NCBI GenBank assembly: GCA_034722035.1
Contig: JAYENK010000004.1
Coordinates: forward strand, 1-6,616
Reading direction: 5' to 3'
Source: JAYENK01 sp034722035
Lineage (GTDB): Bacteria; Patescibacteriota; Patescibacteriia; Patescibacteriales; UBA12075
Length of the DNA: 6,616 nucleotides
Shown here piece by piece: positions 1-5,166 of this stretch. The notes beneath the pieces are model-generated. The model was not told the origin of the DNA and did not search any database. It worked only from the letters and a program-made list of their open reading frames with translations. A program made the translations under genes and the position numbers. The first letter of the stretch is position 1; each line of letters begins with the position of its first letter.

Positions 1-23
1 TATTACAATCTTATCAACATTTT

Positions 24-51
24 TTGACTATTAAATCGTAAATTTTATAAT
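24..51 (+). promoter_or_regulatory. Possible sigma-70-type promoter in AT-rich DNA
   Basis: TTGACT at 24-29 and TATAAT at 46-51 are separated by 16 bases, a near-consensus pair. Transcription would begin near position 58, but no plus-strand gene starts for another 600 bases. Any product would be a short untranslated RNA running into the hairpin at 182-242. An extended -10 sequence (TGCTATAAT, 123-131) lies further down. In DNA this AT-rich such matches also arise by chance. Confidence 0.4.
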
Positions 52-181
52 TACATTTTAACATAATAGAACTACTATATCAAAATTAAATAAATCGTAT
101 CTTTTAATTTTTTTGTTTTCAATGCTATAATTTTAATATACCTTTTGATGAGTTTATTGCTGAAAGCGACTTAAAATTTTT

Positions 182-242
182 TTGATAAAAATCCAACAAC
201 AATTAAGCTGATATAGCTTAACTTTTGTTGATTTTTTATCAA
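182..242. repeat. Long imperfect inverted repeat, possible bidirectional terminator
   Basis: Two 28-base arms (182-209 and 215-242) are complementary at 24 of 28 positions around a 5-base loop, GATAT. The inner part, TTAAGCT/AGCTTAA, is a perfect 7-bp stem. On the plus strand it is followed by CTTTTGTTGATTTTTT, a U-rich tail like that of an intrinsic terminator. The minus strand also gives a T-rich stretch after the inner stem. The repeat starts 9 bases past the stop codon of the minus-strand ORF at 251-427, which suits a terminator for that ORF and for any plus-strand transcript coming from the left. It could instead be the end of an old mobile element. Confidence 0.5.
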
Positions 243-250
243 CTGTTTAA

Positions 251-427
251 TTATTTTTGTATTTTTCTTTTGATTATTACATTAGTGTAGTATGGAGAGA
301 TCATATCAAAAAAATTAACTAAATCATTTACTTTTCTAAACACATTATCTTCTTTAACTAATTTTTCAAATATTTCTTCTTCGTTAGTTGTTATCATTTT
401 AATTGTTTTATTCTCTTTTTTTACCAT
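251..427 (-). CDS. Small hypothetical protein, possible transposase N-terminal remnant (58 aa)
   Basis: On the minus strand an ATG at 427-425 opens 58 codons ending with TAA at 253-251. The product is charged and plausibly helical, beginning MVKKENKTIKMITTNEEEIF. Its middle, LVKEDNVFRKVNDLVNF, resembles the N-terminal helical region of IS5/IS1182-type transposases (pattern LVxxDHxxRKxxxxxDF), and a PYY follows. No DDE catalytic domain follows in any frame to the left, so if this reading is right it is a broken fragment. An extended -10 (TGCTAAAAT on the minus strand, 463-471) lies about 36 bases upstream, and a hairpin (182-242) sits just after the stop. There is no clear ribosome binding site. 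It could be a small real gene of unknown role or a chance ORF; the transposase link is weak and made by eye. Confidence 0.4.
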   Translation of the reverse strand: MVKKENKTIKMITTNEEEIFEKLVKEDNVFRKVNDLVNFFDMISPYYTNVIIKRKIQK

Positions 428-601
428 AGAATTTAGTTTAATAATTAGCTATTTATACTTTAATTTTAGCATGAATTTAGCTTTTTTTCTATAGTAAAAA
501 TGTGCAAAACTTTACCTATTTTATAACATCCATAGGCTGTTTTTAAAATGGGTAAATAATTTAATTGGCGACAGGGCCATATTAATTTTGCTCTAAGTAA
601 G
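428..601. other. AT-rich intergenic stretch with no recognised gene
   Basis: This gap separates the minus-strand small ORF from the first plus-strand gene. Apart from a possible minus-strand extended -10 at 463-471, I see no RNA gene, substantial ORF or strong repeat in it. Confidence 0.6.
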
Positions 602-631
602 TTGTCAAATAATGATTTAAAATGCTATAAT
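602..631 (+). promoter_or_regulatory. Promoter of the thrombospondin-repeat protein gene
   Basis: TTGTCA at 602-607 (five of six consensus bases) and TATAAT at 626-631 are 18 bases apart. TG at 623-624 adds an extended -10 (TGCTATAAT). Transcription would start near 638, leaving a leader of about 27 bases before the ATG at 665. This placement decides the gene start: the upstream in-frame TTG at 602 lies inside the -35 box and would not be on the transcript. Confidence 0.55.
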
Positions 632-664
632 AATATATATAAATACTGGTTTTTTACTTTCAAA

Positions 665-1633
665 ATGTTTAAACAGATAATAAAATTTATCAAATATAAT
701 AATGCCATGGTGTTAATATTGACCCTGGTTTTTTTCCTTGGTTCCGGTGTATTCGCGCAAACCGAAGCAGGTAAAGATTTTATCGGTGAAAAAGAAACTT
801 GGACGGAAGGGCAAGATAATACTTTATTAATCGAAGCGGATTTTGATAATTTTGAAATGGATTTTAAAATTGAAGCGATTACAATAGATGAAAAATATTA
901 TTATGTAAAATATACTTGCCTGGATTTGATTTTGAAAGATGATGCTTGGGTGTATCAGCTCAATGAAAAAACCAGAAAAGTATCAAAAAAATTTAGGGGC
1001 GACCTAGGGGAATATATGGCCGAGGAGCTACGTGAAGAATACGATGCTAGAATTAAAGTTTTGCAGGAAGAGCAAGCAAATGCTCTGCAACAAGGAGAGA
1101 GCGTACGGACAGAAGTGGTCGAATATTCCGGCTTGATTGGCCAGACTCTGGATTTGGCCGCTAAAGTATTTCCCGATTATAAACCAACCAGTAAAACCAC
1201 TCTGGTTTCACCCGAAAACATGTCTCAGCTTGCCAGCGACCGGACCAAAGCCGTTATTTTGGATGATTTGAGTGAAGTTTACAATGACTATATTGAACGC
1301 AACGATCCGGACGGGGATGATGTCTTTGGCGCGCTTGACAATTGCCCAGAAATTTATAATCCCGAGCAAGCCGACAAAGATTATGACGGTATCGGCGACT
1401 TATGCGACGAATATTTTGATTTAAAACCGGCTGAGGAGGATTTATATGTAAATATGGATCAATCGGGCATTAGCACCACTAGTTTGGGGGTTGCCACCAC
1501 TAGCGTAGATGACATTATAGATGGCACTACCGCTACTTCCACTCCCGCCACTAGCACCTCGGAAATTCTCAACGTAGAAATTATCGATTTATACGATTTG
1601 GATGATGAAACCGCGACCGGGACAGAGGATTGA
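665..1633 (+). CDS. Exported protein with thrombospondin type 3 calcium-binding repeat
   Basis: I start this 322-residue protein at ATG 665. It gives a normal signal peptide: basic n-region MFKQIIKFIK, hydrophobic core, predicted cleavage after VFA near residue 31. The in-frame TTG at 602 falls in the promoter. After the signal come a region of probable beta character with one Cys (about residues 50-110), an acidic, helix-prone stretch (about 113-150), then one and a half thrombospondin type 3 repeats (about residues 214-248). The repeat shows DPDGDD, DNCP, NPEQ, DKDYDGIGD and LCD, with two Cys likely in a disulphide. The tail is rich in Thr and Ser (ATSTPATSTS) and very acidic. Such repeats bind calcium through Asp side chains in extracellular proteins. 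I see no C-terminal anchor or sorting signal, so it may be secreted or held non-covalently. The actual role is unknown; export and the repeat are secure. Confidence 0.85.
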   Translation: MFKQIIKFIKYNNAMVLILTLVFFLGSGVFAQTEAGKDFIGEKETWTEGQDNTLLIEADFDNFEMDFKIEAITIDEKYYYVKYTCLDLILKDDAWVYQLNEKTRKVSKKFRGDLGEYMAEELREEYDARIKVLQEEQANALQQGESVRTEVVEYSGLIGQTLDLAAKVFPDYKPTSKTTLVSPENMSQLASDRTKAVILDDLSEVYNDYIERNDPDGDDVFGALDNCPEIYNPEQADKDYDGIGDLCDEYFDLKPAEEDLYVNMDQSGISTTSLGVATTSVDDIIDGTTATSTPATSTSEILNVEIIDLYDLDDETATGTED

Positions 1634-1636
1634 CAA

Positions 1637-1681
1637 TAATATTTTTTAGGTGTACACTTAGGGGACACCTAAAAAATATTA
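1637..1681. repeat. Perfect 17-bp inverted repeat (hairpin) upstream of the toxin-antitoxin pair
   Basis: Arms at 1637-1653 and 1665-1681 are perfectly complementary around the 11-base loop ACACTTAGGGG. The stem is AT-rich outside and AGGTGT/ACACCT inside. It begins 3 bases after the stop of the upstream gene and ends 11 bases before the antitoxin ATG. No T-run follows on either strand, so it is not a textbook terminator. Two readings fit. It could be a palindromic repeat of the kind linked to IS200-like/RAYT transposases, whose hairpins often carry GGGGACAC. Or it could be an operator: TGTACA at 1651-1656 matches the core bound by YefM-type antitoxins. Neither is proven here. Confidence 0.8.
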
Positions 1682-1692
1682 CTATACAAACT

Positions 1693-1944
1693 ATGACTAC
1701 CAAAATGATTGGCGTGAAAGAATTTCGCCAAAATATGACAAAAATTTCCAATGAAAGCTTGCAAAAAAAACAACGTTTGATTATATTACGTAAAAATGAG
1801 CCTATTTTTGAGCTAAAACCACTTTCCAAAGAAGATGCTTCTTTGGAAAAATTAATGGCAGATGTTAATGATTCATTATCTGACTTAAAAAAAGGCGATG
1901 TTTATAGTCATAAGGAAATCAAAAATTTATTCGGCCTGGTTTAA
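1693..1944 (+). CDS. Phd/YefM-family antitoxin
   Basis: This 83-residue protein is the antitoxin of a type II toxin-antitoxin pair. Antitoxins of this family bind and block the partner toxin through a flexible C-terminal half and repress their own promoter through an N-terminal DNA-binding half. The N-terminus shows the family pattern: IGVKEFRQNMTKISNES (residues 6-22), then the strand RLIILRKNEPIFEL (about 28-41), matching the usual VTEFRxNL...PVIITRRGKPVAVL layout. The remainder is charged and probably helical, as expected for toxin wrapping. I start at ATG 1693. An in-frame TTG at 1630 would translate through the hairpin and overlap the previous stop, so it is rejected; ATG 1705 is a possible alternative. 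The toxin ATG follows after 8 bases, indicating co-expression. No good Shine-Dalgarno is present. Confidence 0.87.
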   Translation: MTTKMIGVKEFRQNMTKISNESLQKKQRLIILRKNEPIFELKPLSKEDASLEKLMADVNDSLSDLKKGDVYSHKEIKNLFGLV

Positions 1945-1952
1945 ATTTTTGT

Positions 1953-2219
1953 ATGAAATATATATTACAATATACCAAGCACGCTAAAAAAGACTTGGGT
2001 GCAATTAACAAAAAAGACTTAAAACGAATAATTTTAAAACTTGAATATTTTTTGAATAATAATCCTTTGACTTTTTCCAAGGCCTTAAGCGGTGCGCTAA
2101 AAGGTCTTTTTCGTTTTCGTATTGGCGATTATCGTCTTATTTTTCATAAAAACGCAAAAAATAAAATTACTATTTTAACTATTTTAAAAATTCGACACAG
2201 AAAAGAGATATATGAATAA
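1953..2219 (+). CDS. RelE/ParE-superfamily toxin, probable ribosome-dependent mRNA endonuclease
   Basis: This 88-residue basic protein has the RelE fold signature: strand KYILQYTKHAKKDL, helical hairpin (about residues 15-38), ALSGALKGLFRFRIGDYRL (44-62), then strands ending ILKIRHRKEIY (77-87). R61, R81 and Y87 fall at the same numbers as the Arg and Tyr residues needed for mRNA cleavage in E. coli RelE, and R54/R56 add positive charge nearby. Members of this branch cut mRNA in the ribosomal A site; ParE-type relatives, which poison gyrase, usually lack this set. The gene lies 8 bases behind the antitoxin, the usual order. Its stop overlaps the next gene start by 8 bases, so translation of the exported protein downstream may be coupled to the toxin. 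It appears full length and intact. Activity is inferred from residues only. Confidence 0.9.
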   Translation: MKYILQYTKHAKKDLGAINKKDLKRIILKLEYFLNNNPLTFSKALSGALKGLFRFRIGDYRLIFHKNAKNKITILTILKIRHRKEIYE

Positions 2220-3279
2220 TAATAGTCTAAAAAAAATAATTATAATTTTAATATTGTTGTTTCCCGGCGTGGTGTTGGCGCAGAGTTTGGTCTTGCCTTT
2301 TAATTTGGATATTATTGCCGAAAACCAAGCCAAGGAAAACAGTTTGATTTTTGCTTATGGCCGAGAAGCATTTTTTGCTTGTGATAGCAGTACTCGCCAA
2401 ACAAGATTGAACCCGTATTTGTTTGCCAAAAATTTGCGTGAAATTGAATTTTGCTTATTAAATCAAGAAATTAAGATAGCTAATTGTTTTAACGGAAAAA
2501 TTGACTCAGCCGGCGCTTGCATTATAATTGATACTGGCTGTAAAGAGCGCTATGGCCATTATAGCTACGCGACCGGAAATATTATTGCCAATAACAATGA
2601 ATGTGAATGTGCGAGTGGTTATGTCTGGAATGAAAACAAAGACCAATGCGTAGCACCATGCCAGGATGATAAGATTTTTTATTCACCTTACCGCGACTCC
2701 AAAAAAAATATTCTGCATCCCTTTTGTATTAGTAAGGATATAGCTTGCGAGGAAGAGTTTGGTAAAAACCATGAATACAAAGAAAGCGATGATTATGGCC
2801 GGGTTTATTGCCAAGAAGCCGTTATTGTGGCCGGTTTCGAGTCAAGCGAAGCAGAGATAAATTATGATATTATAATAAAACGCGAGCAGAACGCGAGCGT
2901 AAATATTGACATCAATCTTGCGAATAGATTAAAAGGGAGGATTTTATTGCAAGTTGAAGAAAGGGGAGAGGCTTGGTATATAAATCCAACGGACAATTAT
3001 CGTTATTATCTTTCATCGCCAAAAAAAGCTTTAGCAATAATGCGCGAGCTTGGCTTGGGCGCGACGCATGAATTTATTACTACTTATAAGTATTACCCGG
3101 TTCATGTCTTGGGTAAAATTTTGATTGATGTTGATGATTTTGGCAAAGCTTATTATATTAATCCGGTTGATAAAAAAGCTTACTATTTAGGCGGACAGAA
3201 CAAGGCTTTTTCAGTAATGAGGGAACTGGGATTAGGAATTAGCAATAGTGATATCAGAAAAATATTTGTAGCGCAGTAG
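2212..3279 (+). CDS. Exported cysteine-rich protein with two C-terminal YxNP/MRELGLG repeats
   Basis: This 355-residue protein starts with a clear signal peptide (Lys-rich start, hydrophobic core, cleavage after VLA at residue 23). Residues 50-200 contain 12 cysteines, the only ones in the protein and an even number, which suggests six disulphides outside the cytoplasm. One stretch, CECASGYVWNENKDQC (131-146), resembles an EGF-like or related small disulphide module. Residues 238-289 and 298-348 are two copies of one repeat: GRILLQVEERGEAWYINP against GKILIDVDDFGKAYYINP, then YYLSSPKKALAIMRELGLG against YYLGGQNKAFSVMRELGLG. I recall this unit from C-termini of CPR exported proteins, but I cannot name a function; a wall- or polymer-binding role is a guess. 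The start overlaps the toxin stop (ATGAATAA) and follows AAAAGAGATAT, a weak ribosome site. A terminator lies about 50 bases after the stop. Confidence 0.85.
   Translation: MNNNSLKKIIIILILLFPGVVLAQSLVLPFNLDIIAENQAKENSLIFAYGREAFFACDSSTRQTRLNPYLFAKNLREIEFCLLNQEIKIANCFNGKIDSAGACIIIDTGCKERYGHYSYATGNIIANNNECECASGYVWNENKDQCVAPCQDDKIFYSPYRDSKKNILHPFCISKDIACEEEFGKNHEYKESDDYGRVYCQEAVIVAGFESSEAEINYDIIIKREQNASVNIDINLANRLKGRILLQVEERGEAWYINPTDNYRYYLSSPKKALAIMRELGLGATHEFITTYKYYPVHVLGKILIDVDDFGKAYYINPVDKKAYYLGGQNKAFSVMRELGLGISNSDIRKIFVAQ
2923..3255 (+). repeat. Two tandem copies of a roughly 50-residue coding repeat
   Basis: Copy 1 spans 2923-3078 and copy 2 spans 3103-3255, inside the exported cysteine-rich protein gene. 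Both share G+IL, a short acidic turn, Gx(A)(W/Y)YINP, (R/A)YYL, a +A-bearing helix and MRELGLG, with spacing nearly fixed. The similarity is strong in protein but diluted in DNA (for example CTTGGCTTGGGC against CTGGGATTAGGA), so the duplication is old and kept by selection rather than a recent copy. Confidence 0.75.
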
Positions 3280-3331
3280 TTTTCCACATATAACAATGAA
3301 TCTGTCAATAGCATGCTAATATCATGTTAAT

Positions 3332-3366
3332 AAAAATTTAAAACTTATCGGTTTTAAATTTTTTTA
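3332..3366 (+). terminator. Intrinsic terminator after the exported cysteine-rich protein gene
   Basis: AAAAATTTAAAAC (3332-3344) and GTTTTAAATTTTT (3351-3363) form a perfect 13-bp stem with the loop TTATCG. The stem's own right arm supplies the terminal T-tract, so part of it may not form before release. The stem is AT-rich and therefore weaker than the other terminators in this window. Confidence 0.6.
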
Positions 3367-3409
3367 TTTATAAAAAACGCTAATTTTAAATAATAATTCT
3401 TAATTTTTT

Positions 3410-3433
3410 CCCGAGTACTCGGGATTAATTTTT
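3410..3433. terminator. GC palindrome with T-rich flank, possible second terminator or operator
   Basis: CCCGAGTACTCGGG (3410-3423) is a perfect 14-base palindrome in otherwise AT-only DNA. ATTAATTTTT follows on the plus strand, and the minus strand reads AAAAAATTAAG after it. As RNA it gives a 5-bp stem with loop GTAC, enough for a weak terminator of read-through from upstream. Its perfect symmetry and position 25 bases before the -35 box of the next promoter also suit a protein-binding site, possibly for the HTH protein encoded downstream. Both are inferences. Confidence 0.4.
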
Positions 3434-3447
3434 AATTATTAAGAGTC

Positions 3448-3476
3448 TTGACCAAAACGCAAAAATGCGGTATACT
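3448..3476 (+). promoter_or_regulatory. Strong sigma-70-type promoter of unit A
   Basis: TTGACC (3448-3453) and TATACT (3471-3476) are separated by exactly 17 bases, five of six consensus bases in each box. Transcription should start near 3483. It would drive the MerR-like protein and surface protein A behind a leader of about 267 bases. It lies downstream of two terminator-like hairpins, so unit A is insulated from the operon before it. Confidence 0.75.
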
Positions 3477-3581
3477 TAATATAGGTATAGCACTATGGTG
3501 CAATATTGAAATATTGCGGTAGTAGCGTACTAAAAAAACAAAAAAGCACTAAAATCAAACAAAAAAACAAAAAAAATAAAA

Positions 3582-3662
3582 ATGAAAAGCAAACAAAAAC
3601 TAGTTTTTAATATTGTTTTAGTCCAAATTGGTCTAAACCCCAACTTTTTTGTCTTTTTATAG
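3582..3662 (+). CDS. Possible 26-residue leader peptide
   Basis: An ATG at 3582 opens 26 codons, MKSKQKLVFNIVLVQIGLNP then NFFVFL, ending with TAG at 3660-3662. The sequence has a basic start and a hydrophobic body, like a signal peptide, and its MKSKQK opening recalls MNKKQK of surface protein A. The A-rich DNA before it also resembles that before surface protein A. The ORF runs through the left hairpin at 3617-3637 and stops 7 bases before the right arm of the terminator-like stem, so ribosomes on it could affect which structure forms. It may instead be the stub of a decayed paralogue, or chance. There is no ribosome binding site stronger than elsewhere in this window. Confidence 0.25.
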   Translation: MKSKQKLVFNIVLVQIGLNPNFFVFL

Positions 3663-3678
3663 ATGAAAGGGTTTTTTT
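3617..3678 (+). promoter_or_regulatory. Overlapping hairpins, possible transcription attenuator
   Basis: Hairpin 1 pairs TTTAGTCCA (3617-3625) with TGGTCTAAA (3629-3637) around a 3-base loop, with one T-T mismatch. Hairpin 2 pairs AAACCC (3635-3640) with GGGTTT (3669-3674) across a 28-base loop and runs straight into a T7 tract (3672-3678). Both need AAA at 3635-3637, so they compete. Hairpin 2 has the form of a weak intrinsic terminator upstream of the HTH gene, and hairpin 1 could act as its antiterminator. The long loop makes hairpin 2 weak, so this is tentative. Confidence 0.35.
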
Positions 3679-3749
3679 ATTATTAAAAAGTTAAATAATT
3701 TAATATATTTCAAAGGTCGGAAAAATATAACAAACAAAAATAAAAATTT

Positions 3750-3962
3750 ATGGATAAAAAATATCGTTTAAAGGATATTGAGGATAAAATTGATCGGGAC
3801 AAAACTACCTTGATCCGTTGGGAAAAGTCTGGATTTATTCCACGCGCCAAGCGTGATTCACGCGGTTGGCGCTATTATGACAAGGAACAAGTCTCAAGGA
3901 TTGTCAAAAAAATCCTTAGTACCGATTATTTCCGCAATATCCCTAGAGAATCAAATATTTAA
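3750..3962 (+). CDS. Small MerR-like winged helix-turn-helix DNA-binding protein
   Basis: This 70-residue cytoplasmic protein is little more than a MerR-type DNA-binding domain. The helix-turn-helix spans about residues 6-25 (RLKDIEDKIDRDKTTLIRWE), followed by KSGFIPRAKRDSRGWRYYD (26-44), where RDSRGWRYY forms the wing, and a helix EQVSRIVKKIL (46-56). It matches the MerR pattern of LxxIAxxxGVSxxTLRxWExxGLIPPxRRxxxGxRxY. The coiled-coil and effector-binding part of classical MerR proteins is missing, as in excisionase-like and other short MerR-fold proteins. It is the first gene after the unit A promoter and ends 16 bases before surface protein A, so the two are probably one operon and it may regulate that promoter. 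The ATG at 3750 follows AAAAATTT and has no Shine-Dalgarno. The target is unknown; a phage or element excisionase is less likely, since no integrase is nearby. Confidence 0.8.
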   Translation: MDKKYRLKDIEDKIDRDKTTLIRWEKSGFIPRAKRDSRGWRYYDKEQVSRIVKKILSTDYFRNIPRESNI

Positions 3963-3978
3963 TAAAAAAACAAAAACT

Positions 3979-5070
3979 ATGAACAAAAAACAAAAACAAA
4001 TTATAGTTGGTTTAGTTGCTATATCAATGCTTAGCTTAAATTTTATGGCAATTCCGATCAAAAGCGCGCAAGCGGTTGATCAACCGACTGACGTATCCGA
4101 TCTTCTCAGTGACTCCGGTCTTAATATGATGGCAACTAGCACCATTACTCTTACTACCGCTTCAAGTACCGTGAGTGGAGATTATTGGCGAGTTACTTTT
4201 GATTCAAACTTTTCTTTCTCCGGTGCTAACTATGATTGTGGTTATGGCGACGCGAGTTTTGCCGCTTCTTCAACCGGTACTGTGCTTGATTGTACTTGGT
4301 CCGGAGGATCAGAAGTTGTTTCCGGCTCATCCACACAGATTATAATCGGTAATCACATTAATCCAAACACAGAGGATATTTACCATTTATATTTTGATCA
4401 TTATGCTTCTGATGGACGCCTTAAAGAGCGCGCTGACTTTATGGTGGCAATCCAGCCTCATGTTATTATGCATGCCCGTGTTGACGCGACCCTTACTTTT
4501 GATGTAAGCTCTATAGCTACTACTACTGTAATTACCAGCGGTGTTACCTGCGACAATACCAGCTTGCCGGATCGGCTTGATTTCTATACACTTAGCGCCG
4601 GTGCTTCCACAACTGTTTGTCATGAACTGGCAGTCGGCACCAACGCGTCTGACGGTTATATTGTTACAGTTGAGCAAGACGGCAATATGCGCAACGCTGC
4701 GGACGACGAGATCAATTCTTTTGTCATGTCACCTACCGGCACCGGATCTTCTACTCAGGCCTACACCTGGGAGCCACCGGTAGCTCAACTTGATGTTGAT
4801 TATACTTATGGCCACATGGGTATTCATTCGGATGATGCTGACGTAGAAAGTGCGTCCAATGGAATTGATTTTGGTTCAGCTTCGCAGGCTCTATATATGG
4901 GCTTAAGTGGTACCGATACTATGCTTATCATGCATCATGATGGTCCGACCGGAAATACCACTCAAAATACAGGTTTGGCTTCCATTGCTTATACAGCCGA
5001 AATTACCGCCTTGCAACAAGCCGGTGATTATGAGAACACTTTAACTTATATTTGTACGCCAACTTACTAG
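3979..5070 (+). CDS. Exported surface protein A, paralogue of surface protein B
   Basis: I start this 363-residue protein at ATG 3979. It gives a clean signal peptide (MNKKQKQ, hydrophobic core, cleavage after AQA at residue 32). The longer in-frame reading from 3853 would overlap the HTH gene by 110 bases and bury the signal. The mature part is Ser/Thr/Gly/Asp-rich and predicted to be mostly beta. Landmarks shared with surface protein B include ATSTI, RVTFDSNFS (71-79), STQIIIGNH, HARVDATLTFDV (165-176), HELAVGTNASDGYIVTV (215-231), INSF, YGHMG (277), GLSGTDT with HDGP, and the last residues AGDYENTLTYICTPTY. Cysteines 87, 105 and 359 are conserved in B; 191 and 214 are extra and may form their own disulphide. 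No anchor, sorting motif or enzyme active site is visible. The fold may loosely resemble WxL-type or pilin-like beta domains. A structural or S-layer-like role is inference from export and strong expression signals. Confidence 0.87.
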   Translation: MNKKQKQIIVGLVAISMLSLNFMAIPIKSAQAVDQPTDVSDLLSDSGLNMMATSTITLTTASSTVSGDYWRVTFDSNFSFSGANYDCGYGDASFAASSTGTVLDCTWSGGSEVVSGSSTQIIIGNHINPNTEDIYHLYFDHYASDGRLKERADFMVAIQPHVIMHARVDATLTFDVSSIATTTVITSGVTCDNTSLPDRLDFYTLSAGASTTVCHELAVGTNASDGYIVTVEQDGNMRNAADDEINSFVMSPTGTGSSTQAYTWEPPVAQLDVDYTYGHMGIHSDDADVESASNGIDFGSASQALYMGLSGTDTMLIMHHDGPTGNTTQNTGLASIAYTAEITALQQAGDYENTLTYICTPTY

Positions 5071-5097
5071 GCGATAAAACCGTTCTCACTCTTCATT

Positions 5098-5129
5098 AAA
5101 CCCCCGAATAAATATTTCGGGGGTTTTTT
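5098..5129 (+). terminator. Strong intrinsic terminator of unit A
   Basis: AAACCCCCGAA (5098-5108) pairs perfectly with TTCGGGGGTTT (5116-5126), giving an 11-bp stem with the 7-base loop TAAATAT, and the T-run continues to 5129. It lies 27 bases after the stop of surface protein A. The GC core and T-tract make this the clearest terminator in the window. Confidence 0.92.
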
Positions 5130-5132
5130 ATT

Positions 5133-5160
5133 TTGTTATTTTACCAAAACGTGTTATAAT
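5133..5160 (+). promoter_or_regulatory. Extended -10 promoter of unit B
   Basis: TGTTATAAT at 5152-5160 is a perfect extended -10 (TGn plus TATAAT). TTGTTA at 5133-5138, 16 bases upstream of the hexamer, is a four-of-six -35. Transcription should start near 5167. It begins directly after the unit A terminator, so surface protein B has its own transcript with a leader of about 230 bases. Confidence 0.7.
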
Positions 5161-5166
5161 TATACA

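Larger units (their letters stand above)
3483..3749 (+). promoter_or_regulatory. Long 5' leader of unit A
   Basis: This untranslated region of about 267 bases has three parts. At its 5' end, GCAATAT (3500-3506) pairs with ATATTGC (3511-3517) in a 7-bp stem with loop TGAA; 5'-end hairpins often protect stable mRNAs. Then comes an A-rich, mostly unstructured stretch (3531-3600) that contains an ATG. Last is a hairpin pair described separately (3617-3678), followed by an AT-rich stretch to the HTH gene. No known riboswitch class is recognisable to me. The boundaries rest on the promoter prediction. Confidence 0.5.

Noticed and set aside
11..244. DnaA-box-like sequences (TTATCAACA at 11-19, TTATCAACT at 236-244) in AT-rich DNA, and TTTTCCACA at 3280-3288
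   Set aside because: They are few, imperfect and scattered, with no replication genes nearby; not enough for an origin.
1304..1408. EF-hand or dockerin reading of the Asp-rich segment
   Set aside because: The DNCPxxxNPxQxDxDxDGxGDxCD pattern with two cysteines fits the thrombospondin type 3 repeat better.
1630..1692. Extension of the antitoxin upstream to TTG 1630
   Set aside because: It would overlap the previous stop codon and translate the hairpin; the family pattern begins right after ATG 1693.
3853..3978. N-terminal extension of surface protein A from ATG 3853
   Set aside because: It overlaps the MerR-like gene in another frame and would place 42 residues before an otherwise normal signal peptide.
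4387..4783. Minus- and plus-strand ORFs within surface protein A, and similar ones in the other exported protein genes
   Set aside because: They are out-of-frame readings of well-supported coding sequence and carry no domain signature.
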